Below, piece by piece: positions 62,701 to 64,000 of a stretch of DNA of 64,000 nt. The stretch spans positions 12,152,001-12,216,000 of the forward strand of contig OZ234497.1 in NCBI GenBank assembly GCA_965153455.1, in the 5' to 3' direction. Origin of the DNA: Sphagnum compactum. Lineage: Eukaryota > Bryophyta > Sphagnopsida > Sphagnales. The position numbers and the translations under genes were made by a program. Position 1 is the stretch's first letter, and the number at the start of each line of letters is the position of its first letter. The notes beneath the pieces are model-generated. The model had not been told where the DNA came from and did no database searches. It saw only the letters and a program-made list of their open reading frames with translations.

Positions 62701-64000
62701 TATGGGGAAGCTCTCAGATTTTTTCTCAGTGAATTTAACAATGGACTGATGTAAAGCCACTAGTCCTCAGATATGAGTTATGGATTTTTTTGTGTAGAAT
62801 GCCTGTGGTCTTAGCTATTATTGTTGTTGGTTTTTCGTGCAGGGAGGTCCACGATGTACGGTGCATTGTTTTTGTGGAAAGGATTGTGGCAGCAGTGGTT
62901 CTTGCAAGCATGGTGAACCAGCTAAGCTGCCTTTCCAAGTTCATACGTTCAGAATCAATGTCTGGGTTACATGCAGGCCAGGAGTCCAACCGCAACCAAC
63001 TATGTCGCATAATTGAGTCCTTCCGTGTTGGCCAGGTACAACATCTCTTGTTGGACAATAATGACTTGTTCTTGGCAGTTTGTGCATTTACCTAGCTCTC
63101 AGCTTTATGAAACAATTTCCTACTTCCAATGCTGTTGCGAATGATAGATTCTCTTATTTAGCTACACATAACCATAATAAGCTCCATGATTTTCACTGTG
63201 GAAACATAAGGTGGGGCTCGGTTAAAAATTGTGATTACCAGTACACAAATACTGTCATCAACATTAAGTAACACAATTAGTAGACTATGCCAAAACACCT
63301 TAATACTACAGCCAATCTCTGTCTATTTTCAGATACAGTAGTTTATGTAATCTATCCATTAAGGAAGGTAGTTTGTTTATTTTGTTTGTTTGTCATGTTG
63401 AGATCTCCCAAACCATGACACTTGCCCCCATTGTGCTCTTTGTATGTTTGAAACCCCTGAATGAATAGTGGTGCACCAAGGTGGTTTGGTAGTGTTATTG
63501 AATATTGAACTTGTTAAAAAAAAAATTCAACCAAATCAAAACTAAATATTTGAGGGAAATTGGGGTGAGCTCTTGGTAATGTTGGAAAGCCCTTGATGAG
63601 TGGGACTTCTTGGAGGTGATTTCCTAATTCTTAGGCCTAATGTGGAGGATGTATTGAATTTTGAGTAATCTTTCCTAATTGGAAAGAAAGATAAAATTTA
63701 AAATAGTATTTTCACAATTGGGCTCTATCGACAAGGTCCTGTACACACTTGGGTCAGTTCCAACAGGCCACACTAGTCTATCCATTAAGAAAGGTAGTTT
63801 GTTTATTTTGTTTGTCACATTGTGATCCCCCAAACTATGGTGCCCCCCCTCCCCCCCCACCATGATAATGGTATTGGAAGGCCCTTGAACATTACAAGGT
63901 GGTTTTGTAATGTTCAGAGCTACAGTGCAATAGTAACCGAATGTTGAACTAAGAAAATTCAATCAAATCAAAACTAATTTTTTTAGGGAAATTGGGGTGT
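53742..64000 (+). CDS. Dicer-like protein (DCL), N-terminal and helicase part; gene truncated by window end
   Basis: Dicer-like enzymes cut long double-stranded RNA into small RNAs. Exons with matching phases: 53742-53811, 54667-54919, 55371-55551, 55671-55784, 56046-56180, 56598-56670, 56964-57028 and 57245-57379 (342 continuous residues). After a gap come 59527-59679, 59959-60100, 60354-60459 and 62843-63035. Residues 1-108 are a charged extension with an NLS-like NKRKRP. The Walker A motif LETGGGKT ends at residue 133, the DECHH box is at 235-239 and motif III (TAS in GMTASPV) at 268-270. Later exons carry HYCLEQLG, GLITPKVELL and the helicase C start RCIVFVERIVAA. ATG 53742 sits in CCATGGG context and its exon joins the next exactly in phase. 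The segment HTDLKVGRYWG with GVD and W recalls DCL2, other parts recall DCL1, DCL3 or DCL4, so the clade is open. Exons between 57,380 and 59,526 are unresolved; a candidate at 57689-57792 is listed separately. The rest of helicase C, DUF283, PAZ, RNase III and dsRBD must lie beyond the window. Confidence 0.85.
57480..57590. repeat. Intronic repeat F, copy 1 (DCL)
   Basis: 'gtttcctctttttcat', 'agatctgaaatatccatta' and 'ttattataggatccatctc' match in order with 62,598-62,690 in a later intron of the same gene. Confidence 0.5.
57689..57792 (+). CDS. Uncertain DCL exon in the helicase linker region
   Basis: An open stretch with EHEAQLLLQSDRFQN lies after a possible AAG acceptor and ends at CATAG|GTTC. 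It would follow the exon ending at 57,379 in phase 0 and end in phase 2, but I found no following exon that accepts that phase before 59,527. A second candidate at about 58,509-58,578 (MVRLIGRLKNERHPLKIL) has a clean CAG acceptor but no clear Dicer similarity. Either, both or neither may be used. Confidence 0.3.
58680..58995. repeat. Intronic repeat G, copy 1 (DCL)
   Basis: Pyrimidine-rich start, then 'aaactcagtacttgg', 'gatgaagtcagtggga' and 'gttgatagtccctgaacaag'. The same series occurs at 62,140-62,490. Confidence 0.5.
62140..62490. repeat. Intronic repeat G, copy 2 (DCL)
   Basis: 'gaaattcagtacattgg', 'gatgaagtcagtgggga' and 'gttgaatgtccctgatcatg' match 58,680-58,995 in order. Copies of F and G both occur in two introns but in different relative order. 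Confidence 0.5.
62598..62690. repeat. Intronic repeat F, copy 2 (DCL)
   Basis: Diverged copy of 57,480-57,590 in the same orientation: 'gtttcctctttgtcatt', 'agattctgaaatatttata', 'ttattattggatcatctc'. Confidence 0.5.
63350..63770. repeat. Dispersed repeat E inside the last visible DCL intron, copy 1
   Basis: Begins 'tctatccattaaggaaggta' and carries the full block order of this family, including 'aaattggggtgagctcttgg'. It sits in the intron after the exon ending at 63,035. Confidence 0.65.
63771..64000. repeat. Dispersed repeat E inside the last visible DCL intron, copy 2
   Basis: A second, tandem copy begins 'tctatccattaagaaaggta' at about 63,777 and runs off the window edge at 'aaattggggtg'. 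A C-run variant lies at 63,842-63,859. A shorter related piece is at 30,880-30,935. Confidence 0.65.

Overview
This is a stretch of plant nuclear genome. The evidence is spliced genes with GT-AG introns, a Dicer-like helicase closest to the plant DCL proteins, TTTAGGG-type interstitial telomere repeats, many simple repeats and decayed hAT-like transposons. Low gene density (two genes in 64 kb), AT-rich repeat-laden flanks and introns full of repeats suggest a medium-to-large genome. I cannot name the species; a non-angiosperm land plant is possible but not shown.

Layout. Bases 1-19,000 hold no gene I can support. They carry diverged dispersed repeats, short tandem repeats and microsatellites, and several repeats recur later in the window. 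Bases 19,985-28,065 (minus strand) encode a large protein in at least 13 exons. A split FYR module (FYRN then FYRC) is followed by about 1,250 low-complexity, probably disordered residues and a C-terminal WD40-type propeller. I rebuilt the exon chain by matching splice phases; it gives 1,838 residues, with only the extreme N-terminus unresolved. A CpG-rich zone at about 28,600-29,000 marks its likely 5' end.

Bases 29,600-50,800 are a second repeat-rich gap. It holds two degenerate tandem arrays (31.3-32.0 kb and 32.8-34.0 kb), a third set of diverged direct repeats (41.0-42.0 kb) and two broken copies of one hAT-like transposase family (39.5-40.7 kb and 44.4-45.0 kb). Many of their stop codons fit C-to-T or G-to-A decay.

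Bases 50,800-64,000 (plus strand) hold the 5' part of a Dicer-like gene. G-rich and poly-T tracts and a CpG-rich leader come first, then a probable start codon at 53,742, a charged N-terminal extension and the helicase domain. The gene runs off the right edge, so the rest of helicase C, DUF283, PAZ, RNase III and dsRBD parts are not seen. The two genes are transcribed away from each other, about 22 kb apart. One is probably nuclear or chromatin-linked (FYR domains) and the other acts in small-RNA production; nothing in the sequence shows that they work together.
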